Source: Sciurus carolinensis
Taxonomy: Eukaryota > Chordata > Mammalia > Rodentia > Sciuridae
Length of the DNA stretch: 64,000 nt
Reading direction: 5' to 3'
Assembly: GCF_902686445.1 (NCBI RefSeq)
Contig: NC_062219.1
Span: 106,455,160 to 106,519,159, forward strand
In this document: piece by piece, positions 1-12,599 of the stretch
Layout of the letters: every line of letters starts with the position of its first letter
Numbering within the stretch: the stretch's first letter is position 1
The notes under the pieces: model-generated
What the model was told of the DNA's origin: nothing
Databases searched by the model: none
What the model saw: only the letters and a program-made list of their open reading frames with translations
Made by a program: the position numbers and the translations under genes

Positions 1-180
1 TAATGTATTCCTTACCAAATATAAAAGGAAAATTTTCATCCAAGTATGTGTGTTTTAGTTTCAGAGCAATATAAGAAAACTTTTTTCACATATTCGTCTA
101 TATTACAGTTCTATTTTTTTCACATTTCTTTCCTAATTGTTTTCATTATTCGAGTCTTAGCTCTCAAAAATAGGTTGTAT

Positions 181-966
181 TTCTCTTATTTCAAAACCAC
201 CCTAAGATTCCATCTCACCCCAGTTAGAATGGCGATTATCAAGAATACAAGCAACAACAGGTGTTGGCGAGGATGTGGGGAGAAAAGTACACTCATACAT
301 TGCTGGTGGGGCTGCAAATTAGTGCAGCCACTCTGGAAAGCAGTATGGAGACTCCTTAGAAAACTTGGAATGGAACCACCATTTGACCCAGCTATCCCAC
401 TCCTTGGCCTATACCCAAAGGACTTAAAATCAGCGTATTACAGAATAACAGCCCCATCAATGTTCATAGCTACTCAGTTCACAATAGCCAGATTGTGGAA
501 CCAACCTAGATGTCCTTCAATTGATGAATGGATAAAGAAACTGTGGTATATATATATATATATATATATACAATGGAATATTGCTCAGCCATAAAGAATG
601 ATAAAATTATGGCATTTGCAGGCAAATGGATGAAACTGGAGAATATCATGCTAAGTGAGATAAGCCAATCTCAAAAAACCAAAGGACAAATGATATCGCT
701 AATAAGTGGATGATGACACATAATGGGGGGTGGGAGGGGTTAGTGTTAGGGTTAGAGTTAGGTTTAGGGAGGGGGGCAGGAATGGAGGAAGGAAGGACTG
801 TATAGAGGGAAAAGAGGGGTGGGAGGGGTGGGGGGGAAGGGAAAAAAATAACAGAATGAATCAAACAACATTACCCTATGTACATTTATGATTACACAAA
901 TGGTATGCCTTTACGCCATGTACAAACAGAGAAACAACATGTATCCCATTTGTTTATGATAATAAA
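181..966 (+). mobile_element. L1 LINE, 5'-truncated 3' end with target-site duplication
   Basis: Contains the C-terminal part of L1 ORF2 ([21 protein letters not shown] zinc-knuckle region, then [14 protein letters not shown]). A G-rich purine 3'UTR follows at about 720-850, then a poly(A) tail. The direct repeat aaaaataggttgta flanks it at 166-179 and about 967-981. A TA microsatellite at 545-571 has expanded inside the ORF2 end. A local ORF (46-594) fuses flank and ORF2 and is not a gene. Confidence 0.88.
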
Positions 967-975
967 AAAAAATAG

Positions 976-1669
976 GTTGTAAATTTCATCACCGCATCTA
1001 AAATATTATTTGTAATATGATGGGTGTTCTATAAAAAAAAGCAAAAGTGTTTGATTACAAAAAACCAATAGATTAAAACACTCAATCTATTACAACACCC
1101 AACTGAGATTTGTGTTCTCCAACAATGATGCAAAAAAAATGAAAGAAAATATTTATCTAACTTGCACAAGTAGAAAGAAAATGCCAAACTCTGGTGTGTG
1201 TTATAAACACTGATATGAGTGGATACTAAATACAATCTTAAAAGTAGATAAAGTTCATGAAGATTCATATCCTCTGAGCCCTGTTTTGTGGCCACATCTG
1301 CTTTAAACTATTAGACTAAACATTTTTTTACATAGGAAAATACAAAAAATGCTTAAAGTACTGAATCAGAAATTCATTCAGAGGTAACTTTATTATTGGC
1401 ATAATCTAGGTAGCTGCTACTATTGTCATTATTGTTGGGGTTTTTATGCAGATATGCCACCAAATGTCAAGACACATGGAAGATATCATAAGTCGCCCAA
1501 ACCACCCAAATCTTGAAACTGCATTTCTTAAAGGAGAGAATTTATCCCTCCTTGGCTGCCCAATAATAGCAGAGCAGAGGTTACCTGTAACACGCAAGAT
1601 TAAGAATTAGTGTTATACCTCCAAAACTAAGACTTAATAATACAACAAAGGGAAAAGCAAGAGAAGAGG
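976..1669. other. No recognisable gene or repeat
   Basis: AT-rich sequence with many stops on both strands; nothing identified. Confidence 0.5.
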
Positions 1670-1680
1670 GTGTACTACTC

Positions 1681-1780
1681 TTTTTTTTTTTTTTTTTTTT
1701 TTGGATTCTGGGGATCTAACCCAGGGCCTTGTGCTTGCAAGGCAAGGACTCTGCCGACTGAGCTATCTCCCCAGCCCCAG
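1681..1780 (-). repeat. ID-type SINE (tRNA-derived)
   Basis: On the minus strand: ggggagatagctcagtcgg, A and B box-like motifs of a tRNA-derived element, the ID body (aaggccctgggttagatcc), and a long poly(A), read here as T22. Flanking repeats gtgtactactc (1670-1680) and gtgtactattc (1781-1791) form the target-site duplication, so it is a fairly recent insertion. Confidence 0.85.
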
Positions 1781-2030
1781 GTGTACTATTCTTTATTCAA
1801 AAATATAATACTGTCAAGTAACAATTCTTCCTGATTGAAAGAAAAAAATCAAAACTACCCCATTCACAATAGCATCGAAAAAAATAAAATACTTGGGAAT
1901 CAATCTCAAGAAAGAGGTGAAAGACCTCTAAAATGAGAACTACAGAACACTAAAGAAAGAAATTAAAGAAAACCTTAGAAGATGGAAAGATCTCTCATGT
2001 TCTTGGATAGGCAGAATTAATATTGTCAAA

Positions 2031-3413
2031 ATGGCCATACTACCTAAAGTGCTATACAGATTCAATGCAATTCCAATTAAAATCCCAATGATGTACCTTA
2101 CAGAAATAGAGCAAGCAATTATGAAATTCATCTGGAAGAATAAAAAACCCACAATAGCTAAAGCAATCCTTAGCAGAAAGAGTGAAGCAGGGGGTATCAC
2201 AATACCAGATCTTCAACTCTATTACAAAGCAATAGTAACAAAAACAGCATGGTATTGGTACCAAAATAGAAAGGTGGATCAATGGTACAGAATAGAGGAC
2301 ATGGACACAAACCCAAATAAATACAATTTTCTCATACTAGACAAAGGTTCCAACAATATGCAATGGAGAAAAGATAGCCTCTTCAACAAATGGTGCTGGG
2401 AAAACTGGAAAACCATATGCAACAGAATGAAATTAAACCCCTATCTCTCACCCTACACAAAACTCAACTCAAAATGGATCAAGGACCTCGAAATCAGACC
2501 AGAGACCCTGCATCTTATAGAAGAAAAAGTAGGTCCAAATCTTCAACTTGTTGGCTTAGGATTAGACTTCTTTAACAGGATTCCCATAGCACAAGAAATA
2601 AAAGCAAGAATCAATAACTGGGATAGATTCAAACTAAAAAGCTTTCTCTCAGCAAAGGAAACTATCAGAAATGTGAAGAGAGAGCCTACAGAGTGGGAGA
2701 ATATCTTTGCCACTCATACTTCAGAAACAGCGCTAATTTCCAGAATCTATAAAGAACTCAAAAAACTCTACACCAAGAATACAAATAATCCAATCAACAA
2801 ATGGGCTAAGGAAATGAACAGACACTTCACAGAAGAAGATGTACAAGCAATCAACAGATATATGAAAAAGTGTTCAACATCTCTAGTAATAAGAGAAATG
2901 CAAATCAAAACTACCCTAAGATTCCATCTCACCCCAATTAGAATGGCGATTATCAAGAATACAAGCAACAATAGGTGTTGGAGAGGATGTGGGGAAAAAG
3001 GAACACTCATACATTGCTGGTGGGGTTGCAAATTAGTGCAGCCACTCTGGAAAGCAATATGGAGATTCCTCAGAAAGCTTGGAATGGAACCACCATTTGA
3101 CCCAGCTATCCCACACCTTGGCCTATACCCAAAGGACTTAAAATCAGCATACTACAGAGATACAGCCACACCAATGTTCATTGCTGCTCAATTCACCATA
3201 GCCAGATTGTGGAACCAACCTAGATGTTCTTCAGTTGATGAATGGATAAAGAAACTGTGGCATATATATAAAATGGAATATTACTCCACCATAAAGAATG
3301 ATAAAATGATGGCATTTGCAGGCAAATGGATGAAATTGGAGAATATAATGCTAAGTGAGATAAGTCAATCTCAAAAAACTAAAGGACGAATGATCTCGCT
3401 GATAAGCGGATGA
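2031..3413 (+). pseudogene. L1 ORF2p C-terminal fragment, 460 codons open
   Basis: The frame begins in [17 protein letters not shown] and covers the segment after the reverse-transcriptase core. It includes the typical [24 protein letters not shown] and IFATHTSE blocks and the C-terminal Cys/His knuckle C-x3-C-x7-H-x4-C at about residues 315-332. Endonuclease and catalytic reverse-transcriptase parts are absent through 5' truncation, so it cannot retrotranspose. The unbroken frame implies a young insertion. The upstream start is internal and no promoter is present. Confidence 0.88.
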
Positions 3414-3438
3414 GGACATATAATGGGGGGTGGGAGGG

Positions 3439-3486
3439 GCTAGGGTTAGGGTTAGGGTTAGGGTTAGGTTTAGGGTTAGGGTTAAG
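3439..3486 (+). repeat. Telomere-like TTAGGG tract in an L1 3'UTR
   Basis: Seven TTAGGG-type units with one variant (TTTAGGG), flanked by G runs (tggggggtgggaggggc). A degenerate shorter version lies at 739-770 in the first L1 copy. G-quadruplex formation is expected from the sequence but is an inference. Confidence 0.85.
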
Positions 3487-3695
3487 GAGGGTGGTAAGAA
3501 TGGAGGAAGGAAGGACTGTATAGAGGGGAAAGAGAAGTGGGAGGGGTGGGGGGATGGGAAAAAATAACAAAATGAATCAAACAACTTTACCCTATGTAAA
3601 ATTATGATTACACAAATGGTATGCCTTGACTCTATGTACCAATAGAGAAACAACATGTATCCCATTTGTTTACAACAAAAAAAGAAAAAGAAAAA

Positions 3696-5394
3696 ATAAA
3701 ATAAAAGAAGAACTGATAGAACTTTAAATGCTTTTTTGTAGAAGAAACAGATACATACTGCAAAAGGAATTTTCTCAGATTCCTAGAAAATTACACGTTA
3801 ATAAGAAGTAACATGGAAGCTCATATGTTCCCATGGATTTTTATTGGGTAATTGCTCATATAAAATCATTATGTCTATAACTATAATATAATACAAAATC
3901 TGGAAAAAAAAAGAACAAAATCACTCAAGTACAGACACCAGAAGGTTTTTAGTATCTTTATCTAAGCAAAACTATTTTAATTCCATTACATTTCCATTAT
4001 TTTAGAAAACTCTATAAATTATAAAGTGAAGGTAATCTCATTTTGATTTACTCATTTGTTAAGTAAAAGTAATATTAGACAAGGTAACTGAAGATCTTGC
4101 ATGGACAGGCAACTCCACATTTCCTGGTCTCATAATTTCATCTTCTGCAATCACTCTAATCTTTAAATAATATTAGGTGGAGGGTAAACTAAGTGTCTTA
4201 GTGACCCTCTCTCATTTTTATCAGCACATATATAAATAATTTCTCCTTAGCATCTCCTGAGGACACCCAGATAACGTATATTCCTACATCTAAGTGTAAT
4301 ACCAATATATGGGGAAGGCAGGCGGTGTGAATGGTAGCTGATATGCAATGAGTACTCACTATGCACCTCTGTCCTCTGTGTATGATATAGGTTACTTAAT
4401 TTTTGAAATCAGTCCTCTCAGGCAAATAGTATGCCCATTTTGATGATCATAAAAATGAGGCACAGTATTTCCTCAAGTCAATTACTAAGCAATACAATTG
4501 AGAATGAGTTCCAGAACCAACAAATTCAAATGACATTGTCTATTTCTATGTGATGTGCATCCACCAACTATTTTGTTTGGGTATCTAAAGATGAAATTTC
4601 AGATGGGAAATGAAATTATGCAATTGTAGAGTGAGAAACTCCTTTTTGGACTCGGTTTAAATTAGCATGCTATTAAATAATTATCCTGTGTTTATGCAAT
4701 AAGGTTCTTGACATTTAAAGGAATTCCTTGCCATTTAAATGTATTTAATGTTACAGCATTTTGTTTACTCTACATACCTTTATATCCACTAACTCCAAAT
4801 CATCTCCTGGTTTAGCCAAGTCAGATGAGTTTGGTAAGCTTTAGTAATTGCATGCAAATACTTTGCAGGGTTAATAATCTAAGAAATGAGATCTAGGTCA
4901 AATGTATTCAAAATTTCAGTGAATATACACAATATGATCCTATTCAGCAGTGTTTCTAAGTTAGCATTATAGTTAAAAAAAATATGTCCAGGTGTACTGG
5001 TGTACTATTTTGAAGGAATGAGTAATACAGGAAAAAGTAATGTTTAGATAAGTAAATTTTGTATCTTTGATTTCACAATTTTACCTAAAGGCAGGTCATT
5101 CTAGATAAAAGCATCCTGAAAAGTTGTACTTTAATTGTTAATAATAAATATAGACGAACTTCTAAAAATATCTGTTTGTATACAAATATATTTATGCACA
5201 TGCATAACTTTTTAAACAATATCTTATGATACTTATTTTCCAGAAAATTTGTGCTTATCTCTATCATGAAATTGAACACACTATATTAAAGTTGTTTATA
5301 AGCAAAGGTGGTTTCACTAAATTTACTTCAGAGATGGAAAACATCACATTAACAGAATCGTACTAGTATTTCAAAGATAAAGCATACAACCATA
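3696..5394. other. Intergenic, with a MIR-like relic near 4370-4530
   Basis: The stretch cccattttgatgatcataaaaatgagg and its surroundings resemble a degraded MIR SINE. The rest is AT-rich, with no gene recognised. Confidence 0.4.
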
Positions 5395-5482
5395 GGAACA
5401 AAATGATGTACCCCATTTGTGTACAATGAATCAAAAAGCAGTCTGTAAAAAATTTTAAAAATAATAATTTTTTAAAAAAGAG
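5395..5482 (+). mobile_element. L1 3' terminal fragment
   Basis: It reads ccatttgtgtacaatgaatc followed by an A-rich tail, the same terminal sequence seen in the L1 at 22030-22550. Only the last 90 bases remain. Confidence 0.6.
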
Positions 5483-6349
5483 AGAAAGTATAAGTTGAAT
5501 ACTTAAAGGATCTTGGAACCCTAAAAATATGAATGCAAGAAGAGTATTTCAAGAAAAGAAGGTTGAGATTGGACTACATTGTGAAGTTTTTGAAACAATA
5601 TTTTAAGATTGGCGAATACAGAGATAAACACAATGTATAAGCAAACAAATGTCTTACAAGCAAGTCATGATAAAGTAAGTAATCTACTTGCCCAGAACAA
5701 CAAACAGTAAGCACACACACAATAAAACTAGGCTTGTAACAATCTCCTCAGGCAAATTGTGAGTTTATTTATTGGTGTTAAGTGCTTTCCCCCCCCCCCC
5801 CCCCCGGACAAGAATTTCCTGGAACAGAAAATTAAATGATCTTGATTCAAATAGTTTCAATTCTAAATCCTAATAAGGTGGATAGTGTTGATGCAGGTGG
5901 TCTCAGTACTTATGATTCAGAATTTAAAGTTCTTCAAAATCAAGTATTGTGCTTTATTTTTCTCTAACATTCAGAATAATATCTGCATATAGCAATAATA
6001 TCATAAATAAGTATTTAAAAGGAAATTAAATATATATTAAGGGAGAAGTTGAAGTGGGTCAAAGTTTTTTATTTTAATTCTTGCTTAAAGGTCTAGAATA
6101 CCAAATGTTTAGCTCTTCTTTTATTTAGGAAATACTGTTTTCAAGATTATAACTGGTTATGAACTTTCGAAGTGAAATCACTGTATTTACCTCTTTCTTA
6201 CATATCACTTCTTAATTCAAGTACAATAGAATAATATTTTTTGGATTTTAATTTGATATCTGATAAATTTAAAGACTGGAAAATTAATATTTTGAGGACT
6301 TGTGAGAGAAGTGGCATTTTTACTTGTTGTAGTAGATGGACACAATACC
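5483..6349. other. Intergenic, with a 17-bp poly(C) run
   Basis: The pure C run lies at about 5789-5805. The rest is AT-rich, with no gene or clear repeat family recognised. Confidence 0.5.
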
Positions 6350-6441
6350 TTTATTTATTTATTTTTATGTGGTGCTGATTATCAAACCCAGAGCCCCTCT
6401 CATGTTAGGCAAGCACTGTACCACTGAGCTACAACCCCAGC
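6350..6441 (-). repeat. ID-type SINE
   Basis: The minus strand reads gctggggttgtagctcagtg...gcttgcctaacatg...gggctctgggtttgataatc and then A-rich: ID element signature, diverged. Confidence 0.7.
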
Positions 6442-6479
6442 AGAAGTGGCATTTTTAAAAAAGAAAGGGAACTTTATTA

Positions 6480-7925
6480 TTATTATTAATGCATATTAGT
6501 GATACAAAGTAATGGGTTTCAGTGTGACACTTTCATATATGCATATGTTGTACTTTGATAGAATCCACACTCCCTACTACCTCTTTGGTCTTCCTCTCCT
6601 ACTCCAACCCTCTACCCACTTCTTCTTCCTTGAAAGTCCCTCTTCTACCCTCAAGTCATTGTTTCAATTTCCACATATGAAAAAAAGGCAATTCTTGTCT
6701 TTCTGTGTCTGTCTTATTTTGCTTAACATATTGTCCTCCAGTTTCATCAATTTTCCTGAAAATGATATGATTTCACTCTCCTTTATTGCCAAATAATACT
6801 GTATTGTTTATATACACCATATTTTTCGTTCATATGTTTATGGGCATGGAGGCTGATTTCATATCTTGGCTATTATTAGTAGTGTCAAAAAAAAAATGTG
6901 TATGCAAGTAATTTCTTTCGAATGCCAACTTAATTTCCTTGGGTTATAGACCCAGATGTGGTAGAACTGGATATTATGGTAGCTGCAATTTTAGTTTTTG
7001 GATGAACCTCTATACTATTTTCCATCGTGACTGTACTAATTTACATTCCCATCGATGGTGTATAAAGGTCGTTTTATTCCATATCCTCTCCAGCACTTGC
7101 TTTTTTTTTTGTTTTCTTCATGGTAACCATTCTGACTAGGGTGAGATGGAATCTCAATGTAATTTTGATTTGCATTTCCCTGATGGCTAAAGATGTTGAA
7201 CATTTTTTTTTATGTAATTGTTGACCATTTTTACTTCTTTGGAGGATCACTCAGATCATTTATCCATTTTTATTGAATTACTTATCCTCTTGTTCACCTT
7301 ATAGGAAGTTCTTCCTATATTATGGAGATTAATTCTATGACAGATGAAAAGCTGGAAGACATTTCCTCCCATTCTGTAGGTTCTCTTTTCACTCTTGATT
7401 GGTTCCTTTGCTGTGCTAAAGCTTTTTAATTTTATGTGATCCCAATTGTCAATTTTTGCTTCTATTCCCTGAGCTATTGGAGTCTTATTCAGGATATAAT
7501 TTTCTGTGCCAGTATCTTAAAGTGCTTTCCTTGTGTTTTCTTCTTGCTGTTTCAGACTCACAGGTCTTACAGTACATCCTTTGATTAGTTTTGAGTTGAT
7601 TATTTTATGAGGTTAAAGATAGAGATTCAGTTTCAGTCTCCTGTGTGGAGATATTCCATTTTCCCTGCAACATTTGTTGAAGAGACTGTCTTGTTTTCAT
7701 TGTTGGCTACTCAGGGTCCTTCATGCTTCAAAACAAATTTTAGGATAGTTTCTTCTAGGTCTGTGAACAATGACATTCGTTTTTGTTTGTTTGTTTTTGT
7801 TTTTATTTTTTCTACATTAGTATTTTTGATGCACACAGGATTGAATTTATAGTTTACTTTTTGTAGTAGGGCCATTTCAATACTATTGATTCGAAACATG
7901 AGATATCTTTTCATTCCTCAGTATC
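6480..7925 (-). mobile_element. Older L1 LINE 3' portion, reversed
   Basis: The plus strand shows the reverse complement of L1 3'UTR and ORF2: gtgagatggaatctcaatg, ttgatttgcatttccctgatggc and aggattgaatttatagtttac are ORF2 antisense landmarks. Frames are broken throughout. Confidence 0.8.
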
Positions 7926-8459
7926 AACTTCAGTGTGTCATATTCAATATGATTTCTCAGTTAAAATAATTAATTTTGAAAGAAAATGAAATTTAGCAAA
8001 AACATAATAATAAACAAAGGAAAAGTTATTAGTATATAAGAAGAACAAAAAAAGAATAACCCTCAAGTCTTAGGTTAAACCAACTATTTCCCAATCATTC
8101 TTAAATTCTCTGAATGATTTCTTGGCTAGAATCACTCTATGTGAGGTAAGTCAATTGTCTATTCAATTTAAAAATCTGGTCAGTTATAAGTACATGGGAA
8201 TTATTAAGCACTTTATACATTTCCACAACACTGAAAAAATTTAAGGCATACATTTCATAACTGAAAGAATTTAAGTCATTCTCAATCCACCCTGATATTC
8301 CACACTCACCATCAGTAACACTGGTAAATATCATTTCTTGATGACAGTAAACTAATCTATTTTCCTCCCATTCACAGAAATCTTCAAATAATCTTTATAA
8401 GATAACTGACTATTTTAAGCTTGTTCTTTACAAATAACCAGTGGCTTTGTATTCTTGTT
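7926..8459. other. Intergenic, nothing recognised
   Basis: AT-rich, with no long frame and no recognisable repeat. Confidence 0.5.
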
Positions 8460-8862
8460 TTATTAGACTTTGTTTTGTGGCATTAGGGGTAGAACCCAGG
8501 AACTCAAGCAAGCTAGGCAAGTGCTCTACCTCAGAACTACATCCCCACTCCCTTTTTTTTAAATTTATTTTATTGTAAACAAATGGGATACATCTTGTTT
8601 CTCTGTTTGTACATGAAGTAGAGACATACCATTTGTGTAATCATACATTTACCTAGGGTAATGATGTTTGATTCATTCTGTTATTCCCCCCCACCCCTCC
8701 CACCCCTCTTTTCCCTCTATACAGTCCTACTCCCACTCCCTTTTTAATTCTTACTGTTTTACAGGTCTCACCAAATGCCTAGGATGTCCTTGAACTTGTG
8801 ATCCTCTTGTCTCAACCTCCCAGGTAGCTGGGATTACAGGTGTGCATCATGAACCTGAAGGT
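8460..8862 (-). repeat. Composite SINE (B1-like plus ID) split by an L1 insertion
   Basis: The minus strand gives a B1/Alu-like unit at 8735-8862 (gcctgtaatcccagctacctgggaggttgag type) and an ID unit at about 8460-8553. The two halves are parted by the L1 fragment at 8555-8733. Confidence 0.72.
8555..8733 (-). mobile_element. L1 3'UTR fragment inserted in a SINE
   Basis: Reverse complement of the L1 3' end seen at 780-960 (aaacaaatgggatacatctt, then C-rich cccccccacccctcccaccc). The target-site duplication cccactccctttttaa flanks it (about 8545-8560 and 8733-8748). Confidence 0.82.
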
Positions 8863-10010
8863 GTAGTTAGTTTTTGTCATGTGGAAAGAGAAATTTAATA
8901 GATTCTGAAAAATGCACTTGAAAAGGACCAGTCACAATCAGGGAATGGCAAGTTGTAACTAGGTTGGTTGCTGGAAACTTGGTTGCACAAGTAGAACAGT
9001 GGCAGATAATGATGAAAAGTAAGTCGGAATCAGATTAATAATCATTATAAATATAACTAACATTAATTGAGCATGCATCATGTGCCAAGAACAATATGTG
9101 TTTGTAATGACAAATCTTTCAGGTAAATACAGTTTATGACCTGTTTCTTCCAGTGCATCCTGGCTGAGGAGCACATCTTGTTTGTAGTTCTCATAAAATA
9201 TCTGAATCTCTAACCTCTACAGACCCACTTGACTACAGAAGAAACTCAGACATTACTGTGGTGTCAAATGGTGTCAATGCAGGCTATTATGCAGTCAGTC
9301 CTCTTTGTCAATTCTTCCTTCACATTCAGATAAGCTTACGGGCATAACAGCATGATCACTGGCTAGACAATGTCCTACAACATCTGTAGTACCATCACTA
9401 TTCTTATAGTTATTTCTAATCTCTGGAATTTTCCTTTCCTTAAAGTATGGGTACAGTAGGTGATGAGCTGGGAAGGAGGAGGAAGTGGGTGATTGAAAAA
9501 AATCTTCTCAGCACAAGCCCCAAACCCCTCCCCATCCAAGGTGTCTGTCCTTGTGACTCTTTCCTGCCTCATTCCTTCCCGTACGTACATCCTGGAAAGC
9601 AAGCCAAGAATGCGATGTGGTAGCTGATGACATGAAAGCAAAGTTTGCCTCTTCTTAATAAGCTCAGTCCAGTCCCACTCCCAACTGTTGGTCAGTCTTT
9701 TTAGAAAGGAAATTTTCAATGCCACCTGCCTTTGACTAAAGGAGTTGGTCACATATTCTGAGGCAATGAAGGTTGATCAACATCCTGATATTCTCCCATT
9801 TATCCCTATGGTCTGCACTTGTGTGTTCATCTGAATTATGACTTTCTGCTCCATGCAATGGTAATTTAATGAGAAAAGAATCACATCTGTTTGATCACCA
9901 CTTTATCTGAAACACTGAGTGCAGAACCTGATGTGAATGTTTTCATTTAATTGAGTTATTTTTGAATAAATAAATACAAGTGCCTAATGCAACAACACCA
10001 TTAAAAATCA
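8863..10010. other. Intergenic, nothing firm recognised
   Basis: Contains a 125-codon minus-strand frame (9375-9752) with no recognisable domain, which I regard as chance. No repeat family identified. Confidence 0.45.
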
Positions 10011-10012
10011 TT

Positions 10013-10200
10013 TTATGCTGGGCATGGTGGTGCACACCTGTAATCCCAGCAATTTTGGAGGCTGAGATGGGAGAAGCACAAGTTCAAGGCCAACCTGGGA
10101 AACTTAGCAAGACCCTGTTTCCAAATTAAAAAGGCTGCAGATGTAGGTTAGTGGTAACATACCCCTGGGTTCAATCTCCAGTTCTGAAAACAAAAAACAT
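10013..10200 (+). repeat. Composite B1-like + ID SINE
   Basis: ctgggcatggtggtgcacac...gtaatcccagcaattttgg...caagttcaaggccaacctgg is the 7SL-derived unit. The second unit, with gatgtaggttagtggtaac and ccctgggttcaatctccag, is the ID part. Confidence 0.85.
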
Positions 10201-11014
10201 TTTTATAAGAGACTTAGTCTTAATTTAATCATAGTTAATTTTATTTAAGAATTTAAATTAATTTCTTATTAGAAAATTGTAAGAATTAGATAATCAAGAC
10301 TGGAATGGGTACCACATATACAACTTAGAGTTCTCAGGTTACTAACAGAATTATGGAAAAAATCTTGGGAAAATGTAGACTAAGATGATATCAGAAGTTA
10401 TATCTAGAGTGTGAAATTGTAGATACAATTCATCTTTCTTTTTTCCTGAATTTTTTCTATACTTGTGAATATTTAATTGTTTGAAAATGAACATTTACTA
10501 CTTTAAAAGAAAAATGTAACAGAAGAGAAAGATCCTTGACCATCTGAAAAAAAATTTTTTAGTGTTATTAATGAGTGCCTGGACTTAATTTTTGCCAAAT
10601 GTATATGAAAATGTTTGTCTGATAAAAGTGAATTTCTCAGCTTATAAGAGATCTTAAGGAGCTATAGTTCGAATAGTTTTACAGGGAAAAATTTGATTAC
10701 TAATGTTCACATAAAACAAAGAAATTGACTATAGCTTCTAACTAGTCTTTCTGTGGGACAAATGTTACCAAAATAACTACTGCATTAGTAACATATAAAA
10801 TTGTTTTCTTCACTTTAAATGTACTTCAGACTATTTCATTTAGTTAAGTACATAATTTTAATACACTATAATTTTATAATTTATATGTGTACTAACACAC
10901 ATTACTTCTGTATATGCCCCATATATGTCTAGTATGTTACTAACAAGTTTATTAACTAATGATCGATGAAATACAATAACAATTACTAAGAAGGATATTT
11001 CAAGCACTAGCTAC
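10201..11014. other. Intergenic, nothing recognised
   Basis: Very AT-rich, with no frame or repeat family identified. Confidence 0.5.
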
Positions 11015-11190
11015 TTTGGATGAATTAACTTATTTAAGAGCACTCTAATTTTCCATGGTTATTAATATCAACCCATTTTACAGATAAGAAAACTGAGACA
11101 CAAAGACAATAATTCACTGGCTCAAGTTTCCTCAGTATGAATGGTGAAGTAGGGATATGAACCAAAGTAAATAGCCACACTGTGTGACTC
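11015..11190 (+). repeat. MIR SINE relic
   Basis: cccattttacagataagaaaactgagacac followed by caagtttcctcagt and a weak gaaccaaag end matches the MIR core. Ancient mammalian SINE. Confidence 0.65.
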
Positions 11191-12599
11191 CCTTTCTAAT
11201 CTAAATTAATATAATATTGGAAAAAAAATATTTTTAATTAAAAATCAACCATTTTAAGAATAAATTTATTGCATGCCTATAGTTTATTTTTCCCCTTTGA
11301 TACATTTGAGTGACTTTTAGTAATTTGTGATATTATGTTATGTTTCTGGAAAATTATTTCAACATCTTTTTTCAATACAGTGAAATTTGATAATGAAAAT
11401 CAAAATAAAGTTCCCTATGTTCATTAAATTTTATACTAATTAAATTATTAATTTTAATAATGTGAGGTTTTGTAATATGTATTATATAATCCTTAGACTT
11501 CATAAAGGTCATTTACCAAAATCTAATTATTAGGTGATGCTGCGGAATACTATGGAGAAATAAGTACACAAGTCTCCACCTAGTAACATAGTGTTATACT
11601 CTCTAGGCTATGGTAGCAAAACTTCAGCCTTCCCTAACCCATTATTAATAACATTGTTAAACCTAATTATAAAAGAATTGTCAACATGAACTGAGTTCCT
11701 CTTTAGAATTAAATAGTGACTTATTTAGAACTGATACATGTGATAAGATCTTTGGGGGGTTTTCACCAAGGCACATTACCTTGCACAATTCAGGGTAACC
11801 AAACAGGAAAAGTAAGTGACTTGTGTTCCTTATATGTATATATATATATATATCGCTGTGCTGACGGTCAAAATATGTTCATCTTCCTTTGGTCACAGAA
11901 ACATCTTATTCTTCCCATCTGCCTAACTCAGGTAAAGTATTTACTGCATTATTTTGAAATAAGAATTATCCACAGTGAAAGGAAAACTTTTGTAGCCTTT
12001 AATCTTATCTCCAACATTACTACTAGTAGATAAGAGTCTAGTAATCATTAGAACTTATTTCAAATATTTTTTTCTCAGCATTGTCATGGTTCTAATATAG
12101 CAGTGAACCAAAAAAAACGGATCTTGCAAGGAATATTACATTCGTATTTGGCATAACACTTTTAAATGGGATTATAGATAAACTGAAGTATATATAGGAC
12201 AAAGCTACTACAGTACTGAGCACTCAAGACATGTCATACTTGAATTGATTGAAGGAGGCAAATTGTCCAACTTTCCCACAGGAGTCCTATGGGACTGTGA
12301 TAGCCAGCTTCAATAGAACTAGAGTGAAACTTAAGAGGGAAAAAAGAGTTTCAAGAAGTTACTTTTATAGAAGGGAGACTAATAGAGAAAAAGGGTGATG
12401 GGGCAGGGGAAGGGGAAGGGTAGTGGGAGGTGGATAGGATCAAAGTATGTTATATGTATATATGAAGATACCACAAGGAAATTATATCTGCATAACTAAT
12501 ATGCATGGATTTTTTTCAAAAGAGTCACTAAAACATGATGGAGGATGTAAGATGAGAGAAGGGACTTTCTTCCTGTTTTTAGTTACTGTCAATGTCCTT
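11191..12599. other. Upstream region of the CRISP1-like gene, AT-rich
   Basis: It holds a TA microsatellite at 11835-11853, a TATA-like gtatatatagg at 12189-12199 and a purine-rich stretch at about 12390-12430. The untranslated first exon of the gene may lie here, but no exon can be shown. Confidence 0.3.

Larger units (their letters stand above)
1827..3695 (+). mobile_element. L1 LINE, 5'-truncated, with long open ORF2 fragment
   Basis: Starts within the L1 ORF2 reverse-transcriptase/C-terminal part (KYLGINLKKE-like region near 1890). It continues through an open 460-codon stretch, a purine-rich 3'UTR with a telomere-like TTAGGG run, and an A-rich tail ending near 3695. No target-site duplication was recognised. 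Confidence 0.9.

Noticed and set aside
46..594. 182-codon plus-strand frame
   Set aside because: Joins unrelated flank to the L1 ORF2 end; no gene.
1681..1780. tRNA gene-like boxes in ID elements here and elsewhere
   Set aside because: These are tRNA-derived SINEs with A tails, not folded tRNA genes.
9375..9752. 125-codon minus-strand frame
   Set aside because: No domain, no splice context, no similarity recognised; consistent with chance.
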